A stretch of DNA of 64,000 nucleotides from Streptomyces verrucosisporus (GTDB taxonomy: Bacteria > Actinomycetota > Actinomycetes > Streptomycetales > Streptomycetaceae): NCBI RefSeq assembly GCF_017114865.1, contig NZ_JADEYH010000005.1, positions 167,670 through 231,669 on the forward strand, written 5' to 3'. Positions 8,824 through 17,428 of the stretch are shown one piece after another. The notes under the pieces were generated by a model. That model was not told where the DNA came from and did not search any database. It saw only the letters and a program-made list of their open reading frames with translations. The position numbers were made by a program, and so were the translations under genes. The stretch's first letter is position 1, and each line of letters starts with the position of its first letter.

Positions 8824-10386
8824 TCAGGCGGCCGGCACCGCTCCGGTGGCCAGTGCCATGACCGATTCCTCGGTCGCCTCCGCGGCCTCGACGGTGCCGG
8901 CCAGGCGGCCTTCGCTCATCACCGCGATCCGGTCGGTCAGGGTGAGCAGTTCGGGCAGGTCGGAGGAGGAGCACAGGATCGCCAGGCCCTTCCGGGCCAG
9001 CTCGAAGAGCTGCTCGTAGATCTCGGCCTTGGCCCCGACGTCCACGCCGCGCGTGGGCTCGTCGAGGATCAGCACTCCGGGATCGATCGCCAGCCAGCGG
9101 CCGAGCACGGCCTTCTGCTGGTTTCCGCCGGAGAGGCTGGTGATGGGCTGGCTCATGGTGGCGGTCTTGACCCGCAGCCTCCTCGCCTGCTCGGCGGCCC
9201 GCCGGTCCAGGGCCCGGCGGCGTACGAGACCGAGGCGGCTGAGCGGCTTGGTCATCAGCGCGCCGACGTTCTCGCCGACGCTCATGGTGGTCAGCAGGCC
9301 CTGGGCTCGGCGCTCGCCGGGAACGAACGCCAGACGGCGCCCGACGCTGGCGACGGGGTCGCGCCGCTCGTAGGGCCTGCCCAGCAGCTCCACCGTGCCG
9401 CCGGTCCCCCTCTCGCCGCCGAAGATGTTGTGCAGCATCTCCACCCGGCCGGAGTCGGGCAGTCCGGCCACGCCCAGGATCTCGCCGGGACGCAGCTCGA
9501 AGGAGACGCCGGTGTGCCGCCGCCCGCTCAACTCCCGCACCCGCAGGGCGGGTTCCCCGGCGGTCCGGGCGGGGCGCTCCGCGCGGCGGGTGAGCTGCCC
9601 CAGCTCACGGCCGACCATGGCGGCGACCGCCTGGTCGGGGGTGGTCTCGTCGCTGCGCCAGGAGGCGACGTGGGCGCCGTCCCGCAGCACCTCGATGCGG
9701 TCGGCCAGCCGGAAGACCTCGGGCATGCGGTGCGAGACGTAGAGCATGGTCGTCCCGTCCGCCTTGAGCCTGGCCATCAGGGCGAACAGCCGCTCGGCCT
9801 CGGCCGGGGTGAGCATCGCCGTCGGCTCGTCCAGGATCAGCACGCGGCAGCCCCGGGCGACGGAGCGGGCCACCACGACGAGCTGCTGGGTGGCCAGGTC
9901 CAGCGACCGCACGGGGGCGGACGGGTCCAGCCGGAGGTCCAGCGCCTGGAGGAGTTCGGCGGTGCGCTCCAGCATCCGGCGCCGGGAGGGGAACCAGCGG
10001 CTGCCCGGCTCGACGCCGCTGAGGACGTTCTCGGCGACGCTGCGGTCGGGCAGCAGTGACAGCTCCTGGGGGACGATCGCGACGCCGTGCCGGCCGAGCA
10101 TGGTGCTCGGGTCGAAGGAGGTGACCTCCTCGCCGAACACGGTGACGCCGCCGTCGCTGGGCGGCTGGAGGCCGGCCAGGATCTTGAGCAGGGTCGACTT
10201 GCCGGCCCCGTTCTCCCCGAGCAGTGCGGTGACCTCGCCCGCGGGGACGTCGAAGGAGACGTCGGTGAGGGCGCGCACCGGGCCGAAGTTGCGGGACAGG
10301 CCGCGGACGCCGACGGCCGGGGCGGTCTCGCGGGAGGTGGTGCGGGAGGCGGTGGCCTGCGCGGTCTCGCGGGAGGTGGCGGTCAT
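8824..10386 (-). CDS. rbsA: Ribose-type ABC transporter ATP-binding protein (two ABC domains)
   Basis: This 520-residue protein is the fused double ATPase of a CUT2 sugar importer. The first domain has a full Walker A GENGAGKST (about residue 57), the DLATQQLVVVARSV signature region and the DEPTAM Walker B. The second has a degenerate A motif (GLPDSGRVEML) but a good signature LSGGNQQKAVLGR and ILDEPTRGVDVG, the asymmetry normal for RbsA. An N-terminal tail of about 25 residues carries a TSRETA-type repeat. The start ATG overlaps the rbsB stop by one base (TGATG). It powers RbsC for uptake of the sugar bound by RbsB. Confidence 0.95.
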   Translation of the reverse strand: MTATSRETAQATASRTTSRETAPAVGVRGLSRNFGPVRALTDVSFDVPAGEVTALLGENGAGKSTLLKILAGLQPPSDGGVTVFGEEVTSFDPSTMLGRHGVAIVPQELSLLPDRSVAENVLSGVEPGSRWFPSRRRMLERTAELLQALDLRLDPSAPVRSLDLATQQLVVVARSVARGCRVLILDEPTAMLTPAEAERLFALMARLKADGTTMLYVSHRMPEVFRLADRIEVLRDGAHVASWRSDETTPDQAVAAMVGRELGQLTRRAERPARTAGEPALRVRELSGRRHTGVSFELRPGEILGVAGLPDSGRVEMLHNIFGGERGTGGTVELLGRPYERRDPVASVGRRLAFVPGERRAQGLLTTMSVGENVGALMTKPLSRLGLVRRRALDRRAAEQARRLRVKTATMSQPITSLSGGNQQKAVLGRWLAIDPGVLILDEPTRGVDVGAKAEIYEQLFELARKGLAILCSSSDLPELLTLTDRIAVMSEGRLAGTVEAAEATEESVMALATGAVPAA

Positions 10387-11408
10387 CAGTCCTCCACGGT
10401 CGCTTCGTCGAGGTTGTCCTGGGTGATGAACTGGGCCCCGGTGTCCACGCCCTCGATCTCGGTGCCCTCGGTGAGGAAGTCGTGCAGCACCTTCACGGCC
10501 TGGTAGCCCTGCTCGGAGGGGTTCTGGCTGATGGTGAAGTCCAGCACCCCCTCGTCGATGTACTCGGCCGTCCGGGTGAGGAGGTCGAAGCCGCCCATGG
10601 TGATGTCACCGGCGTCGCCGGACTGCGCCACCCACTTGGCGGCGGCGGTCGTCGAGCAGCAGTCCAGTCCCGCGACCGCCACGACACCGGACTGGCCGGA
10701 CATGGTGGACTCGACGGTGTTGTAGGCGGAGCTGGGCTCGTTGCCGACGTTCACCGGCCCGACGATCTCCAGGCCGCTGCCGTCCAGCCCCTCCTTGAAG
10801 CCGCCGAACCGGTCGTGCGACCAGCCGGCCCCGGTGTCCACGGAGAAGACGACGACCTTGCCCTCGTTCGTCCCGTCCAGTTCCTCCAGCAGCCGCTCGG
10901 CCTGGGCCTTGCCCGAGCCCTTGAGGTCCTGGCCGACGAAGCCCATCTGCTGGGAGTCGGGGTTGTCGGTGTTGAAGGAGATGATCGGGACGCCCGCGTC
11001 GTAGGCCTGGGCGATGACCGGCTTCAGGGCGTCGCTGGAGGCGGAGGAGACGGCGAGGCCGTCCACGGCCTCCTGCTGGATCAGCGTCTGTATCTCGGAC
11101 ACCTGCTGGGCGGCGTCACCGCCGGTGGGCCCGATGAGGGCGACGTCGGCCCCCAGCTCCTCGCCCGCCTTCTCCATGCCCGCGCCGATCGGCGTGGCGA
11201 AGGCCAGGGACGGGTCGTGGTAGCTGAGCTTGATCCGCATCGGCTCGCCGTCGTCGATGCGCTGCTGGATGTGGGAGGCGAGTTCGAAGGAGCCGTCCTC
11301 CGAACCGCCGGAGTCGGCGGGGGCTACGGCGCCGCACGCGCTGAGGGTGAGGGTGGCGGCGGCGGCCGTCGCGGCGGCGAGGCCCCTGAGGAGGGTGCGA
11401 GCAGACAT
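10386..11408 (-). CDS. rbsB: Ribose-type ABC transporter substrate-binding lipoprotein
   Basis: The 340-residue protein has a signal peptide ending in the lipobox LSAC (Cys25), so it is lipid-anchored outside the membrane. The rest is a periplasmic-binding-protein type 1 fold, with IQTLIQQEAVDGLAVSS, the inter-lobe PIISFNTDNPD, and GGFDLLTRTAEYIDEGVLDFTISQNP near the end. These patterns are those of the ribose/xylose family. The start is set at MSARTLLRG after GGAAC; an in-frame upstream stretch rich in threonine and proline lacks a signal and is not used. It sits between rbsC and rbsA. The ligand is likely ribose given RbsD and RbsK, but not proved. Confidence 0.93.
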   Translation of the reverse strand: MSARTLLRGLAAATAAAATLTLSACGAVAPADSGGSEDGSFELASHIQQRIDDGEPMRIKLSYHDPSLAFATPIGAGMEKAGEELGADVALIGPTGGDAAQQVSEIQTLIQQEAVDGLAVSSASSDALKPVIAQAYDAGVPIISFNTDNPDSQQMGFVGQDLKGSGKAQAERLLEELDGTNEGKVVVFSVDTGAGWSHDRFGGFKEGLDGSGLEIVGPVNVGNEPSSAYNTVESTMSGQSGVVAVAGLDCCSTTAAAKWVAQSGDAGDITMGGFDLLTRTAEYIDEGVLDFTISQNPSEQGYQAVKVLHDFLTEGTEIEGVDTGAQFITQDNLDEATVED

Positions 11409-11493
11409 GGGCGTTCCTTGGGTGTGTTCGGGAGTGTCTGGGGTGTTCGGGAGCGCACGGGGCGTGCCCACCCGGGGGCGCGGGGCCGGGCGC

Positions 11494-12495
11494 TCAGGCC
11501 CGGGCCTTGCGCCTGCGCTGCCAGGTGTCGGCCGCGACGGCGGCGACGATCACCAGGCCGGTGACGACGGTCTGCCAGAAGGAGGAGATCCCGTTGATGT
11601 TGAGGATGTTCTGGAGCAGGCCGATGAAGGCGACGCCGATGACGGTGCCCCACATGGTTCCGGAGCCGCCGAACAGGGCCGCGCCGCCGATGATGACGGC
11701 GGAGATCACCGTCAGCTCCAGCCCCTGGCCGGTGACGCCCTGCACGTAGGAGAGGAAGGACAGACCGAGCACACCTGCGAGGCCGGCGGCGAAGCCGGAG
11801 AGGACGAACGCGGTCAGCTTGACCCGCTTGACGTTGACGCCGACCAGCCGGGCGGCCTCCTGGTTGCCGCCGACGGCGTAGGTGTTGAAGCCGAAGCGCG
11901 AGCGGGACAGCAGCACCACGCCGACGGCGGCGACGGCGACGAAGAGGACGAACTGCATCGGTATCAGGCCGAACAGCCGCCCCTGGCCCAGGAGGTTGAA
12001 CTCCGCGACCCCGGGCTGGGAGGAGCTGAGGGAGATCGGGGCGCCGTCGGAGATCAGCAGGGCGACGCCGCGGAAGACGCTGAGCGTGCCGAGGGTGACG
12101 ATGAACGACGGCACGCCGAGCACCACGACGGCCAGCCCGTTGAGCAGCCCGGCCAGCGCTCCCACGGCGAGTCCGGCGCCCATCGCCAGGGGCCAGCTCC
12201 AGCCGTCCGAGATCAGCATTCCGGTCGAGATCGCCGACAGCGCGTAGGTGGATCCCACCGACAGGTCGATCTCGCCGTTGAGGATGACGAACGTGGCGCC
12301 GACGGCCATGATGCCGATCTGCGCGATCTGCTGGCCGACCGAGAGCAGGTTGTCGGACTGGGCGAAGCTCGGAGAGAGGACGGTGCCCAGCAGGAAGAGC
12401 AGCACGAGAGCGGCGAAGACACCGGACTCACGGGCGTGGAGCAGTCTGCGCAGCGGGAGGGAGAACTCCCTTGCCGGTGCGGTGGTCGAGGTCAT
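11494..12495 (-). CDS. rbsC: Ribose-type ABC transporter permease
   Basis: The 333-residue membrane protein has eight to ten hydrophobic helices and the BPD_transp_2 family patterns. Seen: GATFVILNGEIDLSVGSTYAL (the conserved GGIDLSVG-type loop), GVPSFIVTLGTLSVFRGVALL, AVGGNQEAARLVGVNV (the EAA-like cytoplasmic coupling helix) and GLLQNILNINGISS. It forms the homodimeric channel of the sugar importer. The ATG at 12495 overlaps the rbsK stop by four bases, so the kinase and permease are coupled; rbsB follows 85 bases later. Confidence 0.95.
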   Translation of the reverse strand: MTSTTAPAREFSLPLRRLLHARESGVFAALVLLFLLGTVLSPSFAQSDNLLSVGQQIAQIGIMAVGATFVILNGEIDLSVGSTYALSAISTGMLISDGWSWPLAMGAGLAVGALAGLLNGLAVVVLGVPSFIVTLGTLSVFRGVALLISDGAPISLSSSQPGVAEFNLLGQGRLFGLIPMQFVLFVAVAAVGVVLLSRSRFGFNTYAVGGNQEAARLVGVNVKRVKLTAFVLSGFAAGLAGVLGLSFLSYVQGVTGQGLELTVISAVIIGGAALFGGSGTMWGTVIGVAFIGLLQNILNINGISSFWQTVVTGLVIVAAVAADTWQRRRKARA

Positions 12496-13409
12496 GGGGT
12501 GTTTCCAATCCGGGCGTTCAGCTGGTCTCTGGTGGGCAGGGCGGGGATGACGCCGGCGATGGTGACGGTGTGGGCGCCCGCCGCGGCGGCGAACTCCGCC
12601 GCCTGCCGCAGGTCCCGCCCCTGCGCGAGGGCGACCGCCAGCGCGGCGGTGAAGGAGTCGCCCGCGCCCGTGGTGTCGACGACCGTGCCGGCCGGGTGAG
12701 GCGGCACCCGCGTCACGCCGGAGCCCCGGGCGATCAGCGCGCCCTCGCCGCCCCGGGTGAGGACGGCCGCGCCCCCGGTGCGCTCGCACAGTGCCCGGAC
12801 GAGGTCCTCGTCCCCCAGCCCGTGCTCGTCGCCGAGGCCGAGGAGTACGGGGGCCTCGGTCTGGTTCGGTGTGATCACGTCGATGAGCGGCCAGGCGTCC
12901 TCGGGCAGCGGCCGGGCGGGCGCCGGGTTGAGCAGGGTGGTGGTGCCGGCCTCGCGGCCCGCGCGCAGCGCGGCCACGACGGCCCCCTCGGGGATCTCCA
13001 TCGAGACGACGAGGACGTCGGCCGAGGCGATCTCGGCGCGGAACGGCTCGACGGCCGCCGCGTCCAGTTCGTCCAGGGCCCCCGGGGCGATGGCGATGCG
13101 GTTCTCGCCGGACGGCTCGACCAGGATGAAGCCGACCATCGTGGGGGCGCGGGCCGTCAGCACGTGCCCGGCCCCGACGCCCTCACGGCGCCACAGCTCG
13201 TGCGCGGCGCGGCCGAAGTCGTCGTCGCCCACGGCGGTCAGCAGGGAAACCTCGGCGCCCAGCCGGGCGGCGCCCACGGCCTGGTTGCTCCCCTTGCCGC
13301 CGGGGCCGGGGTCGAACACGCCGCCCGACACGGTCTCGCCCGCCGCGGGCGCCTTCGGGACCCGCATGGTGAGGCCGGCCCCATAGCTTCCGACAACTGC
13401 GATCTTCAT
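12492..13409 (-). CDS. rbsK: Ribokinase, PfkB family
   Basis: The 305-residue kinase phosphorylates ribose at O5. Seen: the N-terminal substrate motif GPGGKGSNQAVGAARLG (about 37-53), NPAPARPLP, ITPNQTEAPVLL, and the PfkB signature DTTGAGDSFTAALAVAL with the catalytic aspartate of GAGD. The ATG at 13409 is preceded by only a weak AAGG. The frame remains open for 101 further codons upstream, but these cross the promoter at 13453-13481 and are not counted. It is the first gene of the rbs operon and its stop overlaps the start of rbsC. Confidence 0.93.
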   Translation of the reverse strand: MKIAVVGSYGAGLTMRVPKAPAAGETVSGGVFDPGPGGKGSNQAVGAARLGAEVSLLTAVGDDDFGRAAHELWRREGVGAGHVLTARAPTMVGFILVEPSGENRIAIAPGALDELDAAAVEPFRAEIASADVLVVSMEIPEGAVVAALRAGREAGTTTLLNPAPARPLPEDAWPLIDVITPNQTEAPVLLGLGDEHGLGDEDLVRALCERTGGAAVLTRGGEGALIARGSGVTRVPPHPAGTVVDTTGAGDSFTAALAVALAQGRDLRQAAEFAAAAGAHTVTIAGVIPALPTRDQLNARIGNTP

Positions 13410-13428
13410 CGACGCACCACGCCTTGTA

Positions 13429-13481
13429 TGTGAACAACCATGAACAAGCGCGAGCGTAGGTACAGGGATGTCCCTAGTCAA
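13429..13481 (-). promoter_or_regulatory. rbsKp: rbs operon promoter with operator in the spacer
   Basis: On the minus strand a -35 TTGACT (13481-13476) and a -10 TACGCT (13458-13453) are separated by exactly 17 bases. The spacer holds the inverted repeat AGGGACATCCCT (13464-13475), and two copies of TTGTTCA lie just downstream (13429-13447). The layout predicts a transcript with a leader of about 40 bases. Binding of the operon's GntR/HutC regulator here is inference. Confidence 0.7.
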
Positions 13482-13496
13482 TAGGTTGCCGAGAAG

Positions 13497-13712
13497 TGAA
13501 CGTCCGTTACGTTTCCGTGTCATTCGTCCGGCCCCGGCGCGGCGGCGCGCACGTGCCGCGAGCGGGCCCATCAGCGCGTACAGCACCGACAAGACCAGGC
13601 GCAGGATCACGAAGTCCCACCCCCACGACCTGCCGCCCATCAGGGTCATGACGACTCCGGTCGCGGTCCCCACCGTCGCCCCGGCCTCGGCCCACCTCAA
13701 ACATCGCCCCAT
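13497..13712 (-). other. Possible remnant of a small membrane protein upstream of rbsK
   Basis: In the frame of rbsK an uninterrupted stretch upstream reads like a membrane segment (WGWDFVILRLVLSVLYALMG followed by basic residues) and has G/C-rich third positions as far as about 13520, then loses coding bias. No ribosome-binding site precedes the ATG at 13712, and no stop separates it from rbsK. It may be a decayed small gene or chance; no function is assigned. The rest of 13482-13877 shows nothing else recognisable. Confidence 0.25.
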
Positions 13713-13877
13713 GAACAGCGGTTACCTCGGCACACTCCGCCCACCTGCGTCCGATGCACGCTCCTGCGGACTTGCCGTCGCCCGCTCACCGAAGGCCGTT
13801 CGGGCGACCGGACTTCCGACTGGAGCAACTTGCCCGCTGGGGAAGCAGGTTGGGGTCTGCTGTCCGGCTTCAGGGCC

Positions 13878-14036
13878 TCAGGACTGCTCACGCCCGATGT
13901 TCCTGAGGAACAGCAGAGCCGCCAGATACATGCAGCCGATCATCACGAGGAGTGCCCAGCCGCCACCCTCACCACTTGCCACCAGGAAAACAGAGAAAGC
14001 CACTCCGGCAACTGCGAAGACCGTCCCGAGCAACAT
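13878..14036 (-). CDS. Small hydrophobic membrane protein (52 aa), unknown function
   Basis: The predicted protein starts MLLGTVFAVAGVAFSVFLVA and has two membrane helices separated by SGEGGGW, ending in LFLRNIGREQS. The family is not recognised, though small two-helix proteins of this kind are common in Streptomyces. The ATG at 14036 lies only 18 bases from the point where recognisable transposase sequence begins on the other strand. Its native promoter or N-terminus may therefore have been replaced by the insertion. There is no clear ribosome-binding site, which fits that idea. It could be a pseudogene. Confidence 0.45.
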   Translation of the reverse strand: MLLGTVFAVAGVAFSVFLVASGEGGGWALLVMIGCMYLAALLFLRNIGREQS

Positions 14037-14054
14037 GTACCGCCTCACCGCCGA

Positions 14055-14919
14055 GCCCTGCCCGACGCGGTTCAGATCAGCGACCGCTGGCACTTGTGGC
14101 ACAACCTCGCCGAGGCCGTCCGCAGAGAGGTCGCCGCGCACAGCACCTGCTGGGCGGAAGCGGGACCGCCCCCGGCCGAGGGGAGACAGGCCGCTACCAC
14201 CCGCGAGCGCCGGCAGCAGGTCCACGCCCTGCGCGAGCGCGGAGTCGGCCTACTGGAGTGCGCGCGCCGCCTGAACCTGGCTCTCAACACCGTCAAGCGC
14301 TACGACCGTGTCGCCGAGCCAGAGCGCCTCATCCGCGCCCCCGCCTACCGGCCCACCCTCGTGGATCCCTACCACGATCACCTGCGCCGGCGCCGGCTGG
14401 AGAATCCGGCCGTCCCCGTCACCCATCTCCTGCGGGAGATCAGGGAGCTGGGCTACACCGGCAGCTCGAACCTGCTGGTCCGCTACATCAACCAGGGACG
14501 TGTCGAGGGCGACCGGCCCGCACTCTCGCCCCGGCGCCTGGCCCGCTACCTTCTCACCCGCCCCGACCGCCTCAAGGACCACCAGCGGGAACGTATCGAG
14601 GCCGCCCGCGCCGCCTGCCACGAGATGACCGCTCTGGCCGACCTCATCCACCGCTTCGCCGCGCTGCTGGATCCCGCCGACGGCCATGCCACCCTGCTGA
14701 GCACCTGGATCAACTTGGTCCAGGCCGAGGACCTGCCCCACCTGCATGCCTTCACCCGGGGCCTTGAGAAGGACCGCGCCGCCGTCGACGCCGCCCTCAC
14801 CCTGCCATACCACAACGGCGGCACCGAAGGCGTCAACAACAAGACCAAACTGGTCAAGCGCCAGATGTACGGCCGCGCGAGCTTTCCCCCTCCTCCGCCA
14901 CCGCATCCTCCTGGGCTGA
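14055..14919 (+). pseudogene. ISL3-family transposase fragment, truncated and frameshifted
   Basis: About 277 residues of an ISL3-type (IS204/IS1001/IS1096/IS1165) transposase can be read. The fragment opens at ALPDAVQISDRWHLWHNLAEAV, which holds the second catalytic aspartate, runs through an HTH-like segment (VGLLECARRLNLALNTVKRY), and reaches HNGGTEGVNNKTKLVKRQMYG with the catalytic glutamate. The N-terminal part with the first aspartate is missing. Near the end, one extra C in the run at 14885-14889 shifts the frame; without it the protein would end RHRILLG and TGA at 14917-14919, the family's usual end. No clear terminal inverted repeat or target duplication was found. It is a dead element. 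Confidence 0.85.
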
Positions 14920-15010
14920 CCACACCCTCCGTCACCACCGACTACGGAACAGACCCGAACGTTTGACAGACCCCGTACTGGCGGCCCGGAGCTGACCGCT
15001 CACGCAGCCG

Positions 15011-15047
15011 AACGCCTCGCACCGGAACGCGTCCGGTGCGAGGCGTT
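15011..15047. terminator. Strong hairpin terminator with T-run
   Basis: Perfect 16-bp arms (15011-15026 and 15032-15047) around the loop ACGCG are followed by a short TTT. It lies 24 bases beyond the stop of the minus-strand MmcQ/YjbR gene and also closes off the transposase remnant. Confidence 0.8.
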
Positions 15048-15070
15048 TCGCTCGGGGCGGCGGCGGGCCG

Positions 15071-15508
15071 TCAGCCGGTCGCTCGCGCGTCGAGTTCCGC
15101 CACCAGCCGTTTCGGCGCGACGGTGCGGTAGCTCTCCTCGACCCAGTCGCACAGCAGCTCCGCGTCCGGTGCCTCCGGCTCGCCCAGTGGGATGGTCACC
15201 CAGCCCGAACGGCCGAGTCCGTAGCCGGTGAGAAGGGCGCCGGGGGCGGACATCGCGTGGGCGTGGGCCTCGGGGTCGGTGAGTTTGACGGTGACGGTGG
15301 GCGGGGAGTCGCCCTGCCCCGCCACGAGGTGCCCGAGGAAGAGGAAGACGAAGATCTTCCGGTTGACCTTGACCACGGACTCTCCCCAGGGGAAGTCCTC
15401 GTACGCGCCGGGCAGTTCGAGGGCGAACTCGCGCACCCGTTCCCGTGCCGCCTGCGGATCACGCCGCGCCCCCCGCGCGCTGCTACGCCCCCTGGTCCGA
15501 TCGCTCAT
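15071..15508 (-). CDS. MmcQ/YjbR family protein
   Basis: The 145-residue protein has the compact YjbR fold with the typical patterns FALELPGAYEDFPWGESVVKV, KIFVFLFL, TVKLTDPEAHA and GRSGWVTIPLG. The family resembles CyaY-like DNA-binding-type folds but its biochemical role is not established. An N-terminal basic tail (SDRTRGRSSARGARRD) precedes the domain. It begins at ATG 15508 and is a single gene, transcribed away from the lipoprotein at 15604 and terminated by the hairpin at 15011-15047. No regulatory sites were recognised in the 95-base divergent gap. Confidence 0.85.
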   Translation of the reverse strand: MSDRTRGRSSARGARRDPQAARERVREFALELPGAYEDFPWGESVVKVNRKIFVFLFLGHLVAGQGDSPPTVTVKLTDPEAHAHAMSAPGALLTGYGLGRSGWVTIPLGEPEAPDAELLCDWVEESYRTVAPKRLVAELDARATG

Positions 15509-15603
15509 GGTCCCAGCGTAGGGTCGGGCACCGACAGCCGGTCCCGTTCTCCGTCCCTTCCCGCTCCCGCTCCGTGCGCAGGCGGAGCCCGAAGGAAACC
15601 ACG

Positions 15604-16101
15604 ATGAAGAAGCAGAGAAGAAGCAGCCTCTTATTCCTCGGCGCCATGGCCGTCGCCGTCGCGGTGGTCTCCTGCTCCGGGCATTCCCCGCTCTCCCCCG
15701 GCCTCTCGGTTCGATCCGGCCCGTTCTCCGGTGATCCGCTCTGCGCGGATGTGGTGTTCGGGGCGCCCGAGGAGGTCCTGTCGCGGCAGCGCGACGGGGC
15801 TGCGGGAGCCGGCACCGCATCATGGGGAGGCGCGTCGGTCGTTCTGCGGTGCGGAGTCGAGCCGCTGCCGCCGACGCCCGATCTGTGCATGAACGTCAGC
15901 GGTGTCGACTGGGTGCTCGACGAGGGCAGGCTGGAGGCCGACGGCGTCCAGGTCCTCACGACGTACGGGCGCACCCCGGCTGTGGAGGTGACCATCGAGG
16001 ACGCGCCCGGACACGCCGGGGACGTGCTGGTCGACATGAACCGTTCGGTCAGGGCGATCCCCCGGAAGTCGAAGTGCCTCAGCCCCGGTGAGGTGCCGTG
16101 A
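15604..16101 (+). CDS. DUF3515 family lipoprotein
   Basis: The 165-residue protein starts with a basic stretch and a hydrophobic segment ending in VVSC (Cys24), a weak lipobox, so it is probably a lipoprotein or secreted. The body has DUF3515 patterns: LCADVVFGAPEEVLSRQR, TASWGGASVVLRCGVEP, and CMNVSGVDWVLDEG with paired cysteines. DUF3515 has no known activity. In Streptomyces another copy usually sits beside ddl and thiL; this one stands apart and appears to be a second paralogue. The ATG follows GAAGGAAACCACG. Confidence 0.75.
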   Translation: MKKQRRSSLLFLGAMAVAVAVVSCSGHSPLSPGLSVRSGPFSGDPLCADVVFGAPEEVLSRQRDGAAGAGTASWGGASVVLRCGVEPLPPTPDLCMNVSGVDWVLDEGRLEADGVQVLTTYGRTPAVEVTIEDAPGHAGDVLVDMNRSVRAIPRKSKCLSPGEVP

Positions 16102-16200
16102 CCGCGCCTCTTCGCGCGTTCGCCCGTGTCCCCGCCGTAGGGTCGGGCAACGGCAGGTGATCCTGTCCCGCCCGTCCCTCTCACCCCCAGGAGGTCAGGA

Positions 16201-17391
16201 GTGCCCCGCAACGACCGCGAGTACGACGTGGTGCTGTTCGGCGCGACCGGTTTCACCGGCGGGCTGACGGCCGAGTACCTGGCCGCCCACGCCCCCGGCG
16301 ACTGCCGCTGGGCTCTGGCCGGGCGCAACCGCGACAAGCTGCTGCGGCTGCGCGAGCGGCTGGCGGAGATCGATCCGGCCTGCGCCGAACTGCCGCTGCT
16401 GCACGCCGACGTCACCGATCCCGGCTCGCTGCGCGCGGTGGCCGAGAGCGCCGCGGTGGTGGCCACCACCGTCGGCCCGTACGTCGAGTACGGGGAGCCG
16501 CTGGTGGCCGCGTGCGCCGAGGCGGGGACGGACTACGCGGACCTCACCGGCGAGCCGGAGTTCGTCGACATGATGTATCTGCGCCACCACGACCGGGCCC
16601 GACGCACCGGGGCGCGGCTGGTGCACGCCTGCGGTTTCGACTCGGTGCCGCACGACCTGGGCGTGCTGTACACCGTCGAGCGCCTCCCCGAGGGGGTGCC
16701 GCTGCGGATCGACGGTTATGTGCGGGCGGCGGCGGCCTTCTCCGGGGGGACGTTCGCCTCCGCGCTGACGGCGTTCTCCCGGGGCCGGCAGACGCTGGCC
16801 GCGGCGCGGGAGCGGCGGCGGGTGGAGTCCCGTCCGGCCGGGCGCCGGGTCGGCGCGCCGCTGGACCGGCCGCGCCGCAGCGGGAAGGCGGGGGTGTGGG
16901 CGGTGCCGCTGCCGACGGTCGATCCGCAGGTCGTGGCCCGGTCGGCGGCCGCTCTGGAGCGCTACGGCCCCGACTTCCGCTACCGCCACTACGCGGCCGT
17001 GCGCACGCTGCCCGTGGCGGTGGGCGGCATGGTCGGGGCGGGGGCGCTCTTCGCCGCCGCTCAGCTCCCGGCCGTGCGCCGTGCGCTGTCGGCCAGGCTG
17101 TCGCCGGGTGACGGGCCGAGCCCGCGCAAGCGGGCGGAGAGCTGGTTCAAGGTCCGCTTCTTCGGGGAGGGCGGCGGACGCCGTGTGGTGACGGAGGTGT
17201 CCGGCGGCGATCCGGGCTACGACGAGACGGCGAAGATGCTGGCCGAGTCGGCGCTCTGCCTGGCGCTGGACGACCTTCCGCAGACCTCGGGCCAGGTCAC
17301 CACGGCCGTGGCGATGGGGGACGCGCTGATCGAACGGCTGGTGCGGGCCGGGATGGGCTTCCGGGTGGTCTCCTCGGCGGAGGGCCGCTGA
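16201..17391 (+). CDS. Saccharopine dehydrogenase-like NAD(P)-binding protein (trans-acting enoyl reductase type)
   Basis: The 396-residue protein has an N-terminal Rossmann motif VVLFGATGFTGGLTAEYL, the AGRNRDKL pattern, and VVATTVGPYVEYGEPLVAACAEAG, typical of the group containing mycobacterial trans-acting enoyl reductase and saccharopine dehydrogenase-like oxidoreductases. AGTDYADLTGEPEFVDMM and ARLVHACGFDSVPHDLGV follow. The GTG start at 16201 is preceded by AGGAGGTCAGGA. The true substrate is unknown; mycobacterial relatives reduce polyketide or lipid intermediates, while lysine metabolism is less likely. It is a single gene, with nothing co-directional until the CoA-transferase at 17730. 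Confidence 0.8.
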   Translation: MPRNDREYDVVLFGATGFTGGLTAEYLAAHAPGDCRWALAGRNRDKLLRLRERLAEIDPACAELPLLHADVTDPGSLRAVAESAAVVATTVGPYVEYGEPLVAACAEAGTDYADLTGEPEFVDMMYLRHHDRARRTGARLVHACGFDSVPHDLGVLYTVERLPEGVPLRIDGYVRAAAAFSGGTFASALTAFSRGRQTLAAARERRRVESRPAGRRVGAPLDRPRRSGKAGVWAVPLPTVDPQVVARSAAALERYGPDFRYRHYAAVRTLPVAVGGMVGAGALFAAAQLPAVRRALSARLSPGDGPSPRKRAESWFKVRFFGEGGGRRVVTEVSGGDPGYDETAKMLAESALCLALDDLPQTSGQVTTAVAMGDALIERLVRAGMGFRVVSSAEGR

Positions 17392-17428
17392 GCGTTCCGC
17401 AGGGGCCGGGGAGCCGGGTGGCGGGCGG

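Noticed and set aside
13410..13712. 101-codon in-frame extension of rbsK
   Set aside because: It would cross the clear promoter at 13453-13481; the normal ribokinase N-terminus starts at 13409.
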